From Comamonadaceae bacterium (lineage in GTDB: Bacteria; Pseudomonadota; Gammaproteobacteria; Burkholderiales; Burkholderiaceae_C): a stretch of 48,523 nt of DNA. The stretch lies in the NCBI GenBank assembly GCA_947452635.1, contig CANGEE010000003.1:1-48523 (forward strand), read 5' to 3'. The translations under genes were made by a program, and so were the position numbers. This document shows, piece by piece, positions 36,435 through 45,452 of this stretch (the first letter of the stretch is position 1; the number at the start of each line of letters is the position of its first letter). Below the pieces are notes generated by a model. That model made no database searches, had not been told where the DNA came from, and worked only from the letters and a program-made list of their open reading frames with translations.

Positions 36435-36997
36435 ATCGACGTGGGGTTTTAAAGCACATGGGCCGCTGGTCTGCGGCATCGGTGGTGTCGGCAGGCGGCG
36501 CGGCCACCCTGCTCAGTGGCTGCGCGGGGCCGCAGCCCTCGGACTATGCCCGAGAAAAACCGGCGCTCGATTTGCGTCAGTACTTCAACGGCACGGTGGA
36601 CGCCTGGGGCGTCTTTACCGACCGCAGCGGCAAAGTGGTCAAACGCTTCACGGTGCTGATGCAGTGCAGCTGGCAAGGCAACGAGGGCGTGCTGGACGAG
36701 GCCTTCACCTACAGCGACGGCACTTTGCAACGGCGTGTGTGGCGCATTCAGGCCTTGCCTGACGGCCGCTACATCGGCCGCGCCGATGACGTGGTGGGCG
36801 AGGCCCAAGGCCAAGCCAGCGGCAACGCTTTGCGCTGGCAATACACCTTGGCTTTGCCGGTGGACGGGCGGGTGTGGGAGGTGCAATTTGACGACTGGAT
36901 GTATTTGATGGACGACCGGGTGATGCTGAACAAAGCGGTGATGAGCAAATGGGGTGTGCGCTTGGGTGAAGTCACCCTCTCGTTCACGCGCCGCTGA
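36431..36997 (+). CDS. DUF3833 family lipoprotein
   Basis: A 188-residue lipoprotein. Twin-arginine-like residues at the start (MNRRGVLKHMGRW) precede a signal ending in the lipobox LLSGC. The mature part is the DUF3833 domain (LRQYFNGTVDAWGVFTDRSG, then VWEVQFDDWMYLMDDRVMLN), a beta-rich domain of unknown function. The ATG overlaps the transporter stop by four bases, and its own TGA overlaps the next ATG (TGATG at 36995-36999). DUF3833 genes commonly accompany the FAD oxidoreductase, DUF1365 and Cfa-like genes. Confidence 0.88.
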   Translation: MNRRGVLKHMGRWSAASVVSAGGAATLLSGCAGPQPSDYAREKPALDLRQYFNGTVDAWGVFTDRSGKVVKRFTVLMQCSWQGNEGVLDEAFTYSDGTLQRRVWRIQALPDGRYIGRADDVVGEAQGQASGNALRWQYTLALPVDGRVWEVQFDDWMYLMDDRVMLNKAVMSKWGVRLGEVTLSFTRR

Positions 36998-37785
36998 TGT
37001 TCAAGCCCTTGAACAAGCCCATGACCCAATGGGCCGGCCAACGGGTGTGGCTGGTGGGCGCGTCCAGCGGCATTGGCCTGGCCTGCGCGCAGGCCTTGGC
37101 CCGTGCAGGCACGCAGGTGGTGGTCTCGGCGCGCCAAGTCGAGGCCCTGGCGGGCCTGCCCGGCATCCACCCCGTGCCCATGGACGTGACCGATGCCGCC
37201 AGCGTGAAAGCCGCCACAGCGCGTGTGCTTGGCGAGGTCTTGCAACACCCCACGCGCGGCGGCCCACTCGATCTGGTGGTGTATTGCGCCGGGCACTACC
37301 GGGCGCAACGCGCCACCGCGTTTGATCTGGCTGACATGCTGCGTCACCAAGAGGTGAACTACGCAGGCGCACTGCGCGTGTTGGACGCGGTGCTGCCTGT
37401 TTTGTTGGCGCAAGGCCAAGGCCACATCAGCCTGGTCAGCAGTGTGGCCGGCTGGCGCGGTTTGCCCAATGGCTTGGCTTATGGGCCGACCAAGGCGGCG
37501 CTGACGCATTTGGCCGAAACCTTGTATATGGATATGCAAGACCGTGGCATTGGCGTGAGCGTGATCAACCCGGGGTTTGTGGCCACGCCCTTGACCGCGC
37601 AAAACAATTTTCAAATGCCGGCCTTGATCAGCCCTGAGCAAGCGGCCACGGCCATGATCCGGGGCTGGGCGCAGGGCGCGTTTGACATCCACTTTCCCAA
37701 ACGCTTTACGCTGTGGCTCAAACTCTTGCGGGTGTTGCCCTACCGCGTTTACTTTGCGCTGGTGCGCCGTTTTACGGGATTGTGA
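36997..37785 (+). CDS. Short-chain dehydrogenase/reductase
   Basis: A 262-residue NAD(P)-dependent oxidoreductase. The cofactor motif is GASSGIGLACAQAL (about residues 20-32). The structural NAG-like element reads YCAGHY, the catalytic Ser lies in SLVSSVAGW, and the Tyr-Lys pair in AYGPTKAAL (YxxxK). It is translationally coupled to the DUF3833 gene and followed two bases later by an NTF2-like gene. An SDR occupies the same type of operon in Rhodobacter (RSP1087). Its substrate is unknown; an oxidised lipid carbonyl is an inference. Confidence 0.9.
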   Translation: MFKPLNKPMTQWAGQRVWLVGASSGIGLACAQALARAGTQVVVSARQVEALAGLPGIHPVPMDVTDAASVKAATARVLGEVLQHPTRGGPLDLVVYCAGHYRAQRATAFDLADMLRHQEVNYAGALRVLDAVLPVLLAQGQGHISLVSSVAGWRGLPNGLAYGPTKAALTHLAETLYMDMQDRGIGVSVINPGFVATPLTAQNNFQMPALISPEQAATAMIRGWAQGAFDIHFPKRFTLWLKLLRVLPYRVYFALVRRFTGL

Positions 37786-37787
37786 CG

Positions 37788-38252
37788 ATGCCTGCCACCT
37801 CACCTCTTTCAACCCCACCCGACTACCGCGCCCGCACGGCCGCTTTGGCCGCTTATTTTGAAAACCTGTCGCCTGTCAGCGTGGCACAGCTGCCGCAGTT
37901 TTATGCGCCTGATGCCCGCTTCAAAGACCCGTTCAACGAGGTGCAAGGCCTACAGGCCGTCACGCAGGTGTTTGAACACATGTACCAGGCACTTGAAACG
38001 CCCCACTTTGTGATCACCCACAGTTTGGTGGACGGGGATCAGGCGTTTTTGACCTGGGACTTCAGGTTCAAGTTCAAGCGCTTTGACACCCATACTTTGC
38101 AAACGGTGCGTGGCGGCACGCATGTGCAGTTCAACGCCCAAGGGCTGATCAGTATGCACCGTGATTATTGGGATGCGGCGGAAGAGCTTTACGAAAAGCT
38201 GCCGCTGCTCGGCGGCGTGATGCGCTGGCTCAAGGCAAGGGCGAACAGCTGA
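37788..38252 (+). CDS. NTF2-like/SnoaL-type small protein
   Basis: A 154-residue protein with the cone-shaped NTF2-like fold pattern. It has an N-terminal helix (RTAALAAYFENLSPVSVAQL), the motif FYAPDARFKDPFNEVQG, then beta-strands ending ISMHRDYWDAAEELYEKLP. Such domains serve as isomerases, hydrolases or binding proteins, so the activity is open. The ATG at 37788 lies two bases after the SDR stop; longer upstream frames overlap the SDR and are rejected. It is the last gene of the run and converges on the GST gene, with 16 bases between stops. Confidence 0.85.
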   Translation: MPATSPLSTPPDYRARTAALAAYFENLSPVSVAQLPQFYAPDARFKDPFNEVQGLQAVTQVFEHMYQALETPHFVITHSLVDGDQAFLTWDFRFKFKRFDTHTLQTVRGGTHVQFNAQGLISMHRDYWDAAEELYEKLPLLGGVMRWLKARANS

Positions 38253-38268
38253 TCGCGCCCGCCTCGCC

Positions 38269-38883
38269 TTAGGCTGGACGTGTTTCGATGAAACTGGCGC
38301 GCTGCGCCAGTTTGTCGTGCAGCTTGTGCAGCTGGGGCTGCTGGCTGCGCCAGTCAAACGCAGGAAAGCGAAAGTCCAAGTAGCTCACGGCGCAGACCAC
38401 GGCGATGTCCGACAGGCTCATGTGCACGCCTGAGCAATAGGGCTTGTCGCCCAGGCCGCGTTCCATGGCTTGCAGGGCCAGTTCCACTTTGCCCATTTGG
38501 CGCGCGATCCAAGCGGCACTGCGCTGCGCCTCGCTGCGGCCGGCCCAGGTGGCTTCCAGGCGTGCCAAGATGGCGGCGTCCAGCAAACCGTCGGCCAAGG
38601 CCTCCCAGGTTTTGACTTCGGCGCGTTCGCGGCCACCCGCAGGAATCAATTTACCCACCGGCGACAAGGTGTCCAAATACTCGACGATGACGCGCGAATC
38701 GAATACCGCTTCGCCGCCCTCCATGATCAGGCAAGGCACTTTGCCCAAGGGGTTGGAGGTGTGAATTTGCGTTTGGTCAGACCAGACGTTTTCGGGCAGG
38801 AATTGGTAATCCAATTTCTTCTCAGACAAGACCATGCGCACTTTGCGCACATAAGGACTGGCGACGGCACCAATGAGTTTCAT
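38269..38883 (-). CDS. Glutathione S-transferase family protein
   Basis: A 204-residue cytoplasmic GST. The N-terminal thioredoxin-like domain includes SPYVRKVRMVL with the likely catalytic Ser near residue 9. The cis-Pro element is NPLGKVPCLIM, and the glutathione-binding pair lies in VFDSRVIVEYLD. A helical C-terminal domain follows. It resembles the YibF-like group more than classical beta-class GSTs, because it lacks an obvious Cys10. It is divergent from purB. Confidence 0.88.
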   Translation of the reverse strand: MKLIGAVASPYVRKVRMVLSEKKLDYQFLPENVWSDQTQIHTSNPLGKVPCLIMEGGEAVFDSRVIVEYLDTLSPVGKLIPAGGRERAEVKTWEALADGLLDAAILARLEATWAGRSEAQRSAAWIARQMGKVELALQAMERGLGDKPYCSGVHMSLSDIAVVCAVSYLDFRFPAFDWRSQQPQLHKLHDKLAQRASFIETRPA

Positions 38884-38928
38884 AAAAGCAATTCAGGAGG
38901 ATGCGAATTCAAAGACGTGCCATTCTAG

Positions 38929-40353
<1,425 letters not shown>

Positions 40354-40357
40354 ACGG

Positions 40358-40918
40358 ATGGCGCTCAAATCCACCATCTACAAAGTCAATCTGTCGATCG
40401 CCGACATTGACCACAACTACTACGCCGACCACGCGCTGACCCTGGCGCGCCACCCCAGCGAAACCGACGAGCGGATGATGATCCGCTTGCTGGCCTTGGC
40501 CATCCATGCGCATGAATTGCACAGCGTGTGCAACGGCGACGGCACCCTGGGGTTTGGCGCGGGCTTGTCCGATCCGGACAACCCCGACGTCTACTTGCGC
40601 GACTACACCGGCCGTACCCGCTTGTGGGTGGAGGTGGGCCAGCCCGAAGACAAGCCGCTGAACAAAGCCTGCCAAAAGTCAGACGCGGTGCGCGTTTACG
40701 CCTTTAACCACGCCGCCGAAGTGTGGTGGAAAGGCATTGAAAACAAACTCAGCCGCATGGACAAACTGCAGGTCTGGCGCGTGCCCACCGAAGGCTCGCA
40801 AGAGCTGGCCCAATTGGCCGAGCGCAGCATGCAGATGCAAGCCACGGTGCAAGAAAACGCCGTCACCTTCAGCAGCGACAAGGGCAGCGTGCACATCGAG
40901 CCGGTGCGCTGGAAGTAA
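40358..40918 (+). CDS. yaeQ: YaeQ family protein
   Basis: A 186-residue protein of the YaeQ family, which has a PD-(D/E)XK nuclease-like fold but no firmly established function. Diagnostic stretches are STIYKVNLSIADIDHNYYAD, HPSETDERMMIRLLALA, and the late VWWKGIENKLSRMDKLQVWR. It starts 4 bases after the purB stop, so the two are co-transcribed. The ATG at 40358 matches the conserved YaeQ N-terminus; the longer frame inside purB is rejected. Confidence 0.92.
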   Translation: MALKSTIYKVNLSIADIDHNYYADHALTLARHPSETDERMMIRLLALAIHAHELHSVCNGDGTLGFGAGLSDPDNPDVYLRDYTGRTRLWVEVGQPEDKPLNKACQKSDAVRVYAFNHAAEVWWKGIENKLSRMDKLQVWRVPTEGSQELAQLAERSMQMQATVQENAVTFSSDKGSVHIEPVRWK

Positions 40919-40966
40919 GTCCCCCCTGCTCCGGTCGAGGCCTGGGTCAGGTGACGACCCCTGAAT

Positions 40967-41419
40967 TCAAAGCAATGAAATTTGCGCTTCTGCCGCCGCC
41001 TTGGCCCAGTCGCGCTCTTGGGCGGCGCGTTCGGCGTAGCGGTTAAAGCGCCAAGAGCTGCCGTCCAGCGTGATGCGGTGCCACACGTCGCGCTTCTCGC
41101 CCGGCGTCATTTCGGTCCACAGCTGCACTTCTTCAAAAGTGCGGCCACAGCCTTTGCACAGCTCGTCACCCTGGCTGGTCGAGCAAATGGCGATGCACGG
41201 CGTGTCGGGTGTGCTGGCGTACCAGGCCTGCCAGGCCTCAGCCGCGGCCAGTGGGATGCTGAACTCGTCCACCGTCTCTTCGTGGTGGTAAACCATCAAG
41301 GCATACACCTCGGCCAAAGCGCGCAGTTCCCGGGGCAAGGTGACGCCGTCGGGCGAGGGGTTTTTGGCGCGCCAGTAATTGATGGCGGCCTCGATGTCGG
41401 TGATGTAAATGCCAGCCAT
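40967..41419 (-). CDS. DUF3717-DUF1289 protein with a four-cysteine motif
   Basis: A 150-residue protein with two small domains. The N-terminal DUF3717 part reads IYITDIEAAINYWRAKNPSP. The C-terminal DUF1289 part has four cysteines in TPCIAICSTSQGDELCKGCG followed by RTFEEVQLWTEMT, a pattern suited to zinc or Fe-S binding. The function is unknown. The ATG at 41419 gives the natural DUF3717 start; the longer upstream frame crosses the riboswitch region and is rejected. It is divergent from the terC-like gene and convergent with yaeQ. Confidence 0.85.
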   Translation of the reverse strand: MAGIYITDIEAAINYWRAKNPSPDGVTLPRELRALAEVYALMVYHHEETVDEFSIPLAAAEAWQAWYASTPDTPCIAICSTSQGDELCKGCGRTFEEVQLWTEMTPGEKRDVWHRITLDGSSWRFNRYAERAAQERDWAKAAAEAQISLL

Positions 41420-41556
41420 GGTGTGTGTGCAAAGGGGAGTGCGATCATAGCCTTTCCAGGTCGGCGCGAGGCCCCAGCGGGGCGCAAGCCTTGAAACGCA
41501 CCCGCTGCGGGTATGACCGACTCGGCGCAAGGTTTTTGTGTTGCCGGTGTAATAGC

Positions 41557-41710
41557 GACTGAAGGGGAGTAACTCCCAATGCGAGCACCGCAGACTGTGC
41601 GGGGTTCGCAGCATCAACTTGTCGTCAGTACGAAACAGTTGCCCTCAAGGCATGTGGTTTCCGGTAAGTTGGGCTTGTGTTGCGCACAGGCTGAGTGAGA
41701 CCTTCGAGGA
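41557..41710 (+). ncRNA. yybP-ykoY manganese riboswitch in the terC leader
   Basis: The leader shows the conserved ends of the yybP-ykoY motif: GAAGGGGAGTAACTCCC at 41561-41577 and GGCTGAGTGAGACCTTC at 41689-41705. P1 pairs GAAGG (41561-41565) with CCTTC (41701-41705). Helical arms lie between, for example GCACCGCAGACTGTGCGGGG. This aptamer class senses Mn2+ and typically controls TerC/Alx-like or MntP exporters, which fits the downstream gene. A -10-like TGTAAT at 41548-41553 would start the RNA near 41560. The remaining upstream gap, 41420-41556, holds only short GC-rich hairpins. Confidence 0.88.
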
Positions 41711-41743
41711 AAAGCCGCAAGGTTTTGTATTCAAACTCGAAGG
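41701..41743 (+). promoter_or_regulatory. Expression platform: ribosome-binding-site sequestering hairpin
   Basis: CCTTCGAG (41701-41708) is perfectly complementary to CTCGAAGG (41736-41743), which contains most of the terC Shine-Dalgarno AGGA (41741-41744). An inner stem AAAA(G)CC-GCAA-GGTTTT lies between the two arms. The CCTTC also forms the 3' side of riboswitch P1, so the two pairings exclude each other. The expected result is translation OFF without Mn2+ and ON when P1 is stabilised. No T-run follows, which favours translational control. Confidence 0.75.
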
Positions 41744-41751
41744 AATAAAAA

Positions 41752-42435
41752 ATGGAATTTCTCTCTGCCCCTTGGTGGTCGGCTTTGCTGGCCATTGTGC
41801 TGATCGACCTCGTCTTGGCGGGCGATAACGCCATCGTGATTGCTTTGGCGGCGCGCAGTTTGCCGCCCGAACTCCAAAAAAAGGCCATCCTGTGGGGCAC
41901 CGTGGGCGCGATTGGCGTGCGCGCGCTGATGACGCTGGGCGTGGTCTGGTTGCTGCAAATTCCCGGTTTGATGTTGGTGGGCGGTTTGGGCCTGCTGTGG
42001 GTCGCCTTCAAGTTGCTGGTGGACCAAGACGCGGGTGAGCATGACGGTCCCGTGGCCAGCACCTTTTGGGGTGCAATGAAAACCATTGTGGTGGCCGATG
42101 CTTTGATGGGCGTGGACAACGTGCTGGGTGTGGCTGGCGCTGCGCATGGCGCCATGGATCTGGTGGTCATTGGTTTGCTGGTCAGCGTGCCGATTGTGGT
42201 GTTTGGCAGCTCGGTGGTGCTCAAATTGGTGGAGCGCTTCCCCCTCATCATCCAACTGGGCGCCGCGGTGTTGGCCTTCACCGCCGCCAAGATGATCGTG
42301 GACGAACCTTTGCTGAGTGCAGTTTTTGAGGCCAATGCGCCCCTGGCGTGGCTGGTGAGTCTGGTGTGCGTGGGCGGTGTGTGCGGCGGCGGTTGGTGGC
42401 TGACGCGCATCAAACAAGCAACTGAAAAAGCCTGA
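41752..42435 (+). CDS. TerC/Alx-family membrane protein, probable Mn2+ exporter
   Basis: A 227-residue integral membrane protein with about seven helices. It carries the TerC metal-site residues: acidic groups inside helices in LIDLVLAGDNAIVIALAAR (about residues 20-38) and IVVADALMGVDNVLGVAGAAH (about 113-133). The family name comes from tellurite resistance, but E. coli Alx and related proteins export or balance manganese. The Mn2+ riboswitch here supports that role. AGGA at 41741-41744 lies 7 bases before the ATG and sits in the switching hairpin. A CAGCCC/GGGCTG hairpin follows the stop at 42436-42453. Confidence 0.9.
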   Translation: MEFLSAPWWSALLAIVLIDLVLAGDNAIVIALAARSLPPELQKKAILWGTVGAIGVRALMTLGVVWLLQIPGLMLVGGLGLLWVAFKLLVDQDAGEHDGPVASTFWGAMKTIVVADALMGVDNVLGVAGAAHGAMDLVVIGLLVSVPIVVFGSSVVLKLVERFPLIIQLGAAVLAFTAAKMIVDEPLLSAVFEANAPLAWLVSLVCVGGVCGGGWWLTRIKQATEKA

Positions 42436-42453
42436 CAGCCCCCGCGTGGGCTG
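42436..42453 (+). terminator. Short GC-rich hairpin after the terC-family gene
   Basis: CAGCCC (42436-42441), 6-base loop, GGGCTG (42448-42453), directly after the stop. No clear T-run follows, so it may be a weak terminator or an attenuating hairpin before the next gene 14 bases on. Confidence 0.35.
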
Positions 42454-42466
42454 CTAAGCTGGCCGC

Positions 42467-42820
42467 ATGAAATGGCTTGTCAAATGGATGTTGTGCGCCG
42501 GGGCCCTGTTGCTGGTGGCCCAGGTTTACAGCGGGGTGCAGTTGCAAAGCTTCACCGCCGCTTTGATCGCCGCCTTGGTGCTGGGTTTGTTCAACACGGT
42601 GTTGCGCCCGGTGTTGATCGTCTTGACCTTGCCGATCACCGTGGTCACCCTGGGCTTGTTTCTGTTTGTGATTCACGCCGTCACGTTTTGGGCCGCCTCC
42701 GGCCTGTTGGACGGTTTTGCCGTGGCTGGTTTTGAGGCCGCGCTGATCGGCTCGGTGTTGTATTCGCTGCTGTGTGTGGTGATCGATTCAGCGCTCGAGC
42801 AGTTGTTCCCGCCACATTGA
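42467..42820 (+). CDS. Phage-holin-like family 4 membrane protein (YvlD-like)
   Basis: A 117-residue protein with four hydrophobic helices and the family pattern GLFNTVLRPVLIVLTLPITV followed by TLGLFLFVIHAVTFW. The Phage_holin_4_2/YvlD group is found widely on chromosomes and is not evidence of a prophage; its function is unknown. The gene ends inside the coding end of the convergent M48 gene, overlapping it by 33 bases. Confidence 0.85.
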   Translation: MKWLVKWMLCAGALLLVAQVYSGVQLQSFTAALIAALVLGLFNTVLRPVLIVLTLPITVVTLGLFLFVIHAVTFWAASGLLDGFAVAGFEAALIGSVLYSLLCVVIDSALEQLFPPH

Positions 42821-44359
42821 TTGCACCAGCCGCAAACGCGCATCGACAATCGCAGCCTCAATCTTGTCGGCCCCCTGCATGGCTTGCTTGCGCCCCAGGT
42901 CTTGCGCGGCCTTGAATCGGTCAATCGCGCCGCTGTAGTCCATGCGCGCCAACTGCGCTTCGCCCTCGGCGCGCAGCGACTGCAGCACCCGTCCTTGGGC
43001 CATGCAACCTGCCGCCAAGGCTTGCCAGACTTGACCATCGCCGGGGTGCTCTTGCAGCCAGATGCGCAGCTGTGACACCTCTTCATTCAAGGCCGGTGAC
43101 GCGGCCAAGCGGGTGCGCGCTTGAACACCGGCCAACAGCTCCGGTCGGCGCGCCAAGGCGCTGGCCGGAATGGCCGACAAGGCCCCCAGCACATTGCGCA
43201 TATCGTCTGCCTTGTAAGCCAACTCGGCCTTGAGCAACTGCAAAAGTCTAAACGCTTGGGCGTCGCCCTGTACCAACGGCGTCAAACGCAGCACCAAACG
43301 CTGCGCCAGTTGCGGGTCGCGCAATGGCATTTGCGCCACAGCCGCTGCATACAACACGCTGACTTGTTTGGCCAGCGGTTGACGCGACAGCTGCGGGTCT
43401 AGGGCCTCTTGCGTCCAGCTGCGCAGCAGGTCCACACCGGGTTGCGACAGCACTTTGGCGCGCGCCGTCATGATGGCGTGCTCCAAATCAGGCTTCAACA
43501 GCGCGCTGCGTGGGGTTAAAAGTTGTTGGCGCCCTTGCATGTCGGCCATGCGCTCAGTGGTCATGGGGTGCGAGCGCAAATACGGGAACGAGCCGTTGTC
43601 GTTCAAAGCCGCCGCTTGTTGCAGCTTGCCAAACATGCTGACAAAACCCTGGGGGTCAAAGCCGGCCTCGGTCATGACGCTGTAGCCCACCCGGTCGGCC
43701 TCGCGCTCCATGTCGCGCGAAAAGCTCAGCTGGCTTTGAATCGCCGCGGCTTGCCCGCCGACAATCAAGGCCTGGGCGCTTTGCGGGCTCTTGCTGGCCG
43801 CCAGCAGGCCCAAAATCATGGTGCCCATCATGATCGGCGTCATGCGCGACTGCGCGCCCATGGAGCGCGATATGTGCCGTTGGGTCACGTGGCTCAATTC
43901 ATGCGCCATGACCGAGGCCAGCTCGTCGCGACTGGCCACCACGCTGATCAGGCCCAAATGCACGCCCATATAACCCCCGGGCAGGGCAAAGGCGTTGACC
44001 GAGCGGTCTTTGCCCAGCAAGATCTTCCAGGCAAAGCGCTCTTGCATGTCGGCGCTCAACTCGCCGCGTGCCAATGCGCTGGTTACCAGGGGTCGCCAAA
44101 GGCTTTGGATGTACTCGTCCAAAATGGGGTCTTCGATGAAGTCCGGGTCGCGGTACAACTCGCGAGCAATCCGGTCGCCAATCTTGCGCTCTGCACTCAG
44201 AGTGATGTCGGAACCGTCGCCCAAACTGGGCAAGGCCGAGCTGGCGCTGCCAGACCCCGGCAGCGCGGGCGCTTGCGCCCAAGCAGGGACCAGCAGGCAA
44301 GCAACGGCCCACGTGACCAGGCTGGTCACGGGTTTGCGAGACAATGCCAATAACTTCAA
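42788..44359 (-). CDS. M48-family zinc metalloprotease with TPR-like C-terminus (BepA-like)
   Basis: A 523-residue secreted protease. A signal peptide (SLVTWAVACLLVPAWAQA) leads to the M48 domain, with the zinc motif in MAHELSHVTQRH (HEXXH, about residue 153) and the downstream MEREADRVGYSVM glutamate. The C-terminal half has helical repeats (ALRAEGEAQLARMDYSGAIDRF) like the TPR part of BepA, which cares for outer-membrane protein assembly. A TTG start at 44359 is preferred: an ideal AGGAGG lies 7 bases upstream and the signal peptide then starts cleanly. An ATG at 44389 would add ten residues and has no ribosome-binding site. Confidence 0.88.
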   Translation of the reverse strand: MKLLALSRKPVTSLVTWAVACLLVPAWAQAPALPGSGSASSALPSLGDGSDITLSAERKIGDRIARELYRDPDFIEDPILDEYIQSLWRPLVTSALARGELSADMQERFAWKILLGKDRSVNAFALPGGYMGVHLGLISVVASRDELASVMAHELSHVTQRHISRSMGAQSRMTPIMMGTMILGLLAASKSPQSAQALIVGGQAAAIQSQLSFSRDMEREADRVGYSVMTEAGFDPQGFVSMFGKLQQAAALNDNGSFPYLRSHPMTTERMADMQGRQQLLTPRSALLKPDLEHAIMTARAKVLSQPGVDLLRSWTQEALDPQLSRQPLAKQVSVLYAAAVAQMPLRDPQLAQRLVLRLTPLVQGDAQAFRLLQLLKAELAYKADDMRNVLGALSAIPASALARRPELLAGVQARTRLAASPALNEEVSQLRIWLQEHPGDGQVWQALAAGCMAQGRVLQSLRAEGEAQLARMDYSGAIDRFKAAQDLGRKQAMQGADKIEAAIVDARLRLVQSMWREQLLER

Positions 44360-44453
44360 ACTTTCCCCTCCTGAGAACGACCGTATCATGCCTGTTGCGA
44401 TACTGAATCAGGTGAACTCAGTGTAAATCTTCACCGCCACGCTGAACCCCTCT

Positions 44454-44957
44454 ATGTCAAAGACCATGCCCAGCAGCTCACCCTTTACCCATTTTGATGC
44501 CCAAGGCCAAGCGCATATGGTGGATGTGGGCGCCAAAGCCGCCACCCACCGCGTGGCCGTGGCCACAGGCCGCATCGAGATGCAGCCTGCGACTTGGCAT
44601 TTGATTGCGTCGGGCACAGCCCAAAAAGGCGACGTCTTGGGCATCGCGCGGATTGCCGGCATCCAGGCGGCTAAAAAAACCAGCGACCTGATTCCCTTGT
44701 GCCACCCCTTGGCCCTGACGCGGGTGGCGGTGGATTTTGACATGCGCGAATCACCCTCGCCGCAGGTGGTGTGCACCGTCACCGCCGAAACCGTGGGCCC
44801 CACCGGTGTGGAGATGGAAGCTCTGACCGCCGTGCAAGTGGCCTTGCTCACCATCTATGACATGTGCAAAGCGGCCGACCGCGGCATGGTCATGACCGAT
44901 GTGAAGTTGTTAGAAAAGCAAGGCGGCAAGTCGGGGCATTGGGTGGGTGAGAAGTGA
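44454..44957 (+). CDS. moaC: Molybdenum cofactor biosynthesis protein MoaC
   Basis: A 167-residue cyclic pyranopterin monophosphate synthase that, with MoaA, makes the first stable intermediate of molybdopterin. Conserved parts are [19 protein letters not shown], the active-site [12 protein letters not shown], and [23 protein letters not shown] with the key Glu and late Lys (TDVKLLEK). The ATG at 44454 is used; a second ATG at 44466 is possible. It is divergent from the M48 protease gene. It is the last core gene before the foreign-looking segment, so the insertion boundary lies within about 75 bases of its stop. Confidence 0.94.
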   Translation: MSKTMPSSSPFTHFDAQGQAHMVDVGAKAATHRVAVATGRIEMQPATWHLIASGTAQKGDVLGIARIAGIQAAKKTSDLIPLCHPLALTRVAVDFDMRESPSPQVVCTVTAETVGPTGVEMEALTAVQVALLTIYDMCKAADRGMVMTDVKLLEKQGGKSGHWVGEK

Positions 44958-45031
44958 CCGCTTACAAATCAGTAGCAAAGTCTTTTTCAAATTGAGGTTT
45001 TGTCCCAATGCTGTCCCACTCAGGAGCAGAT

Positions 45032-45402
45032 ATGGCATCTTTCAGACAACATGGCAATAGCTGGCAAGCTCGGATGCGCTAACAAGCCCACCCAGAAATT
45101 ACCAAGAGCTTACCTTCAAGGCATGATGATGAGAAGCGGGCGCGATCAGATGAAACCGACACAGACAAAGTTCAATTTATCAGGGTCTCTGAGACACAGC
45201 GCAGCACCTTGGGTGATTTGATTTCAAGGTATTTGGCGAAGGTCACCCCGACCATGAAGGGCGCAACGGCAGACACCATAAGGCTCAAAGCCATCATGCG
45301 CAGGTCCATTGCAGGTGGAGTATGGTGAAAACTTAAGGGCATCCAAATTCGCAGATTATCGGACATTGAACTACGCGTCGCGTGGGGCTTTAGAAGTAAA
45401 CG
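45032..45402 (+). pseudogene. Remnant of a phage-type tyrosine integrase (N-terminal part only)
   Basis: AGGAG at 45022-45026 precedes an ATG that opens MASFRQHGNSWQARMR, the usual start of a Burkholderiales phage-type integrase. It is broken by TAA at 45080-45082. The same frame continues with HPEITKSLPSR, TLGDLISRYLAKVTPTMKG and DTIRLKAIMRRSIAGG, then stops at 45326-45328. In another frame the family core-binding pattern resumes (LRASKFADYRTL...ASRGALEV, about 45327-45402). A nonsense mutation, a frameshift and loss of the whole catalytic domain make it inactive. No tRNA or clear attachment repeat was seen beside it. Confidence 0.8.
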
Positions 45403-45452
45403 GTACCCAAACTAACGACAAAATGTCACGAAACATCAACGTTACTTTATAC

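Noticed and set aside
41431-41457. Second AAAGGGGAGT...CCTTT element before the riboswitch
   Set aside because: The two halves are only about 10 bases apart, leaving no room for the rest of the yybP-ykoY fold; kept only as a possible small hairpin.
42467-42820. Holin-like gene as evidence of a prophage
   Set aside because: This family is common on chromosomes and no phage genes surround it; the only phage-related item is the distant integrase remnant.
44958-45031. tRNA or attachment site beside the integrase remnant
   Set aside because: No cloverleaf-like sequence or flanking direct repeat could be recognised by eye.
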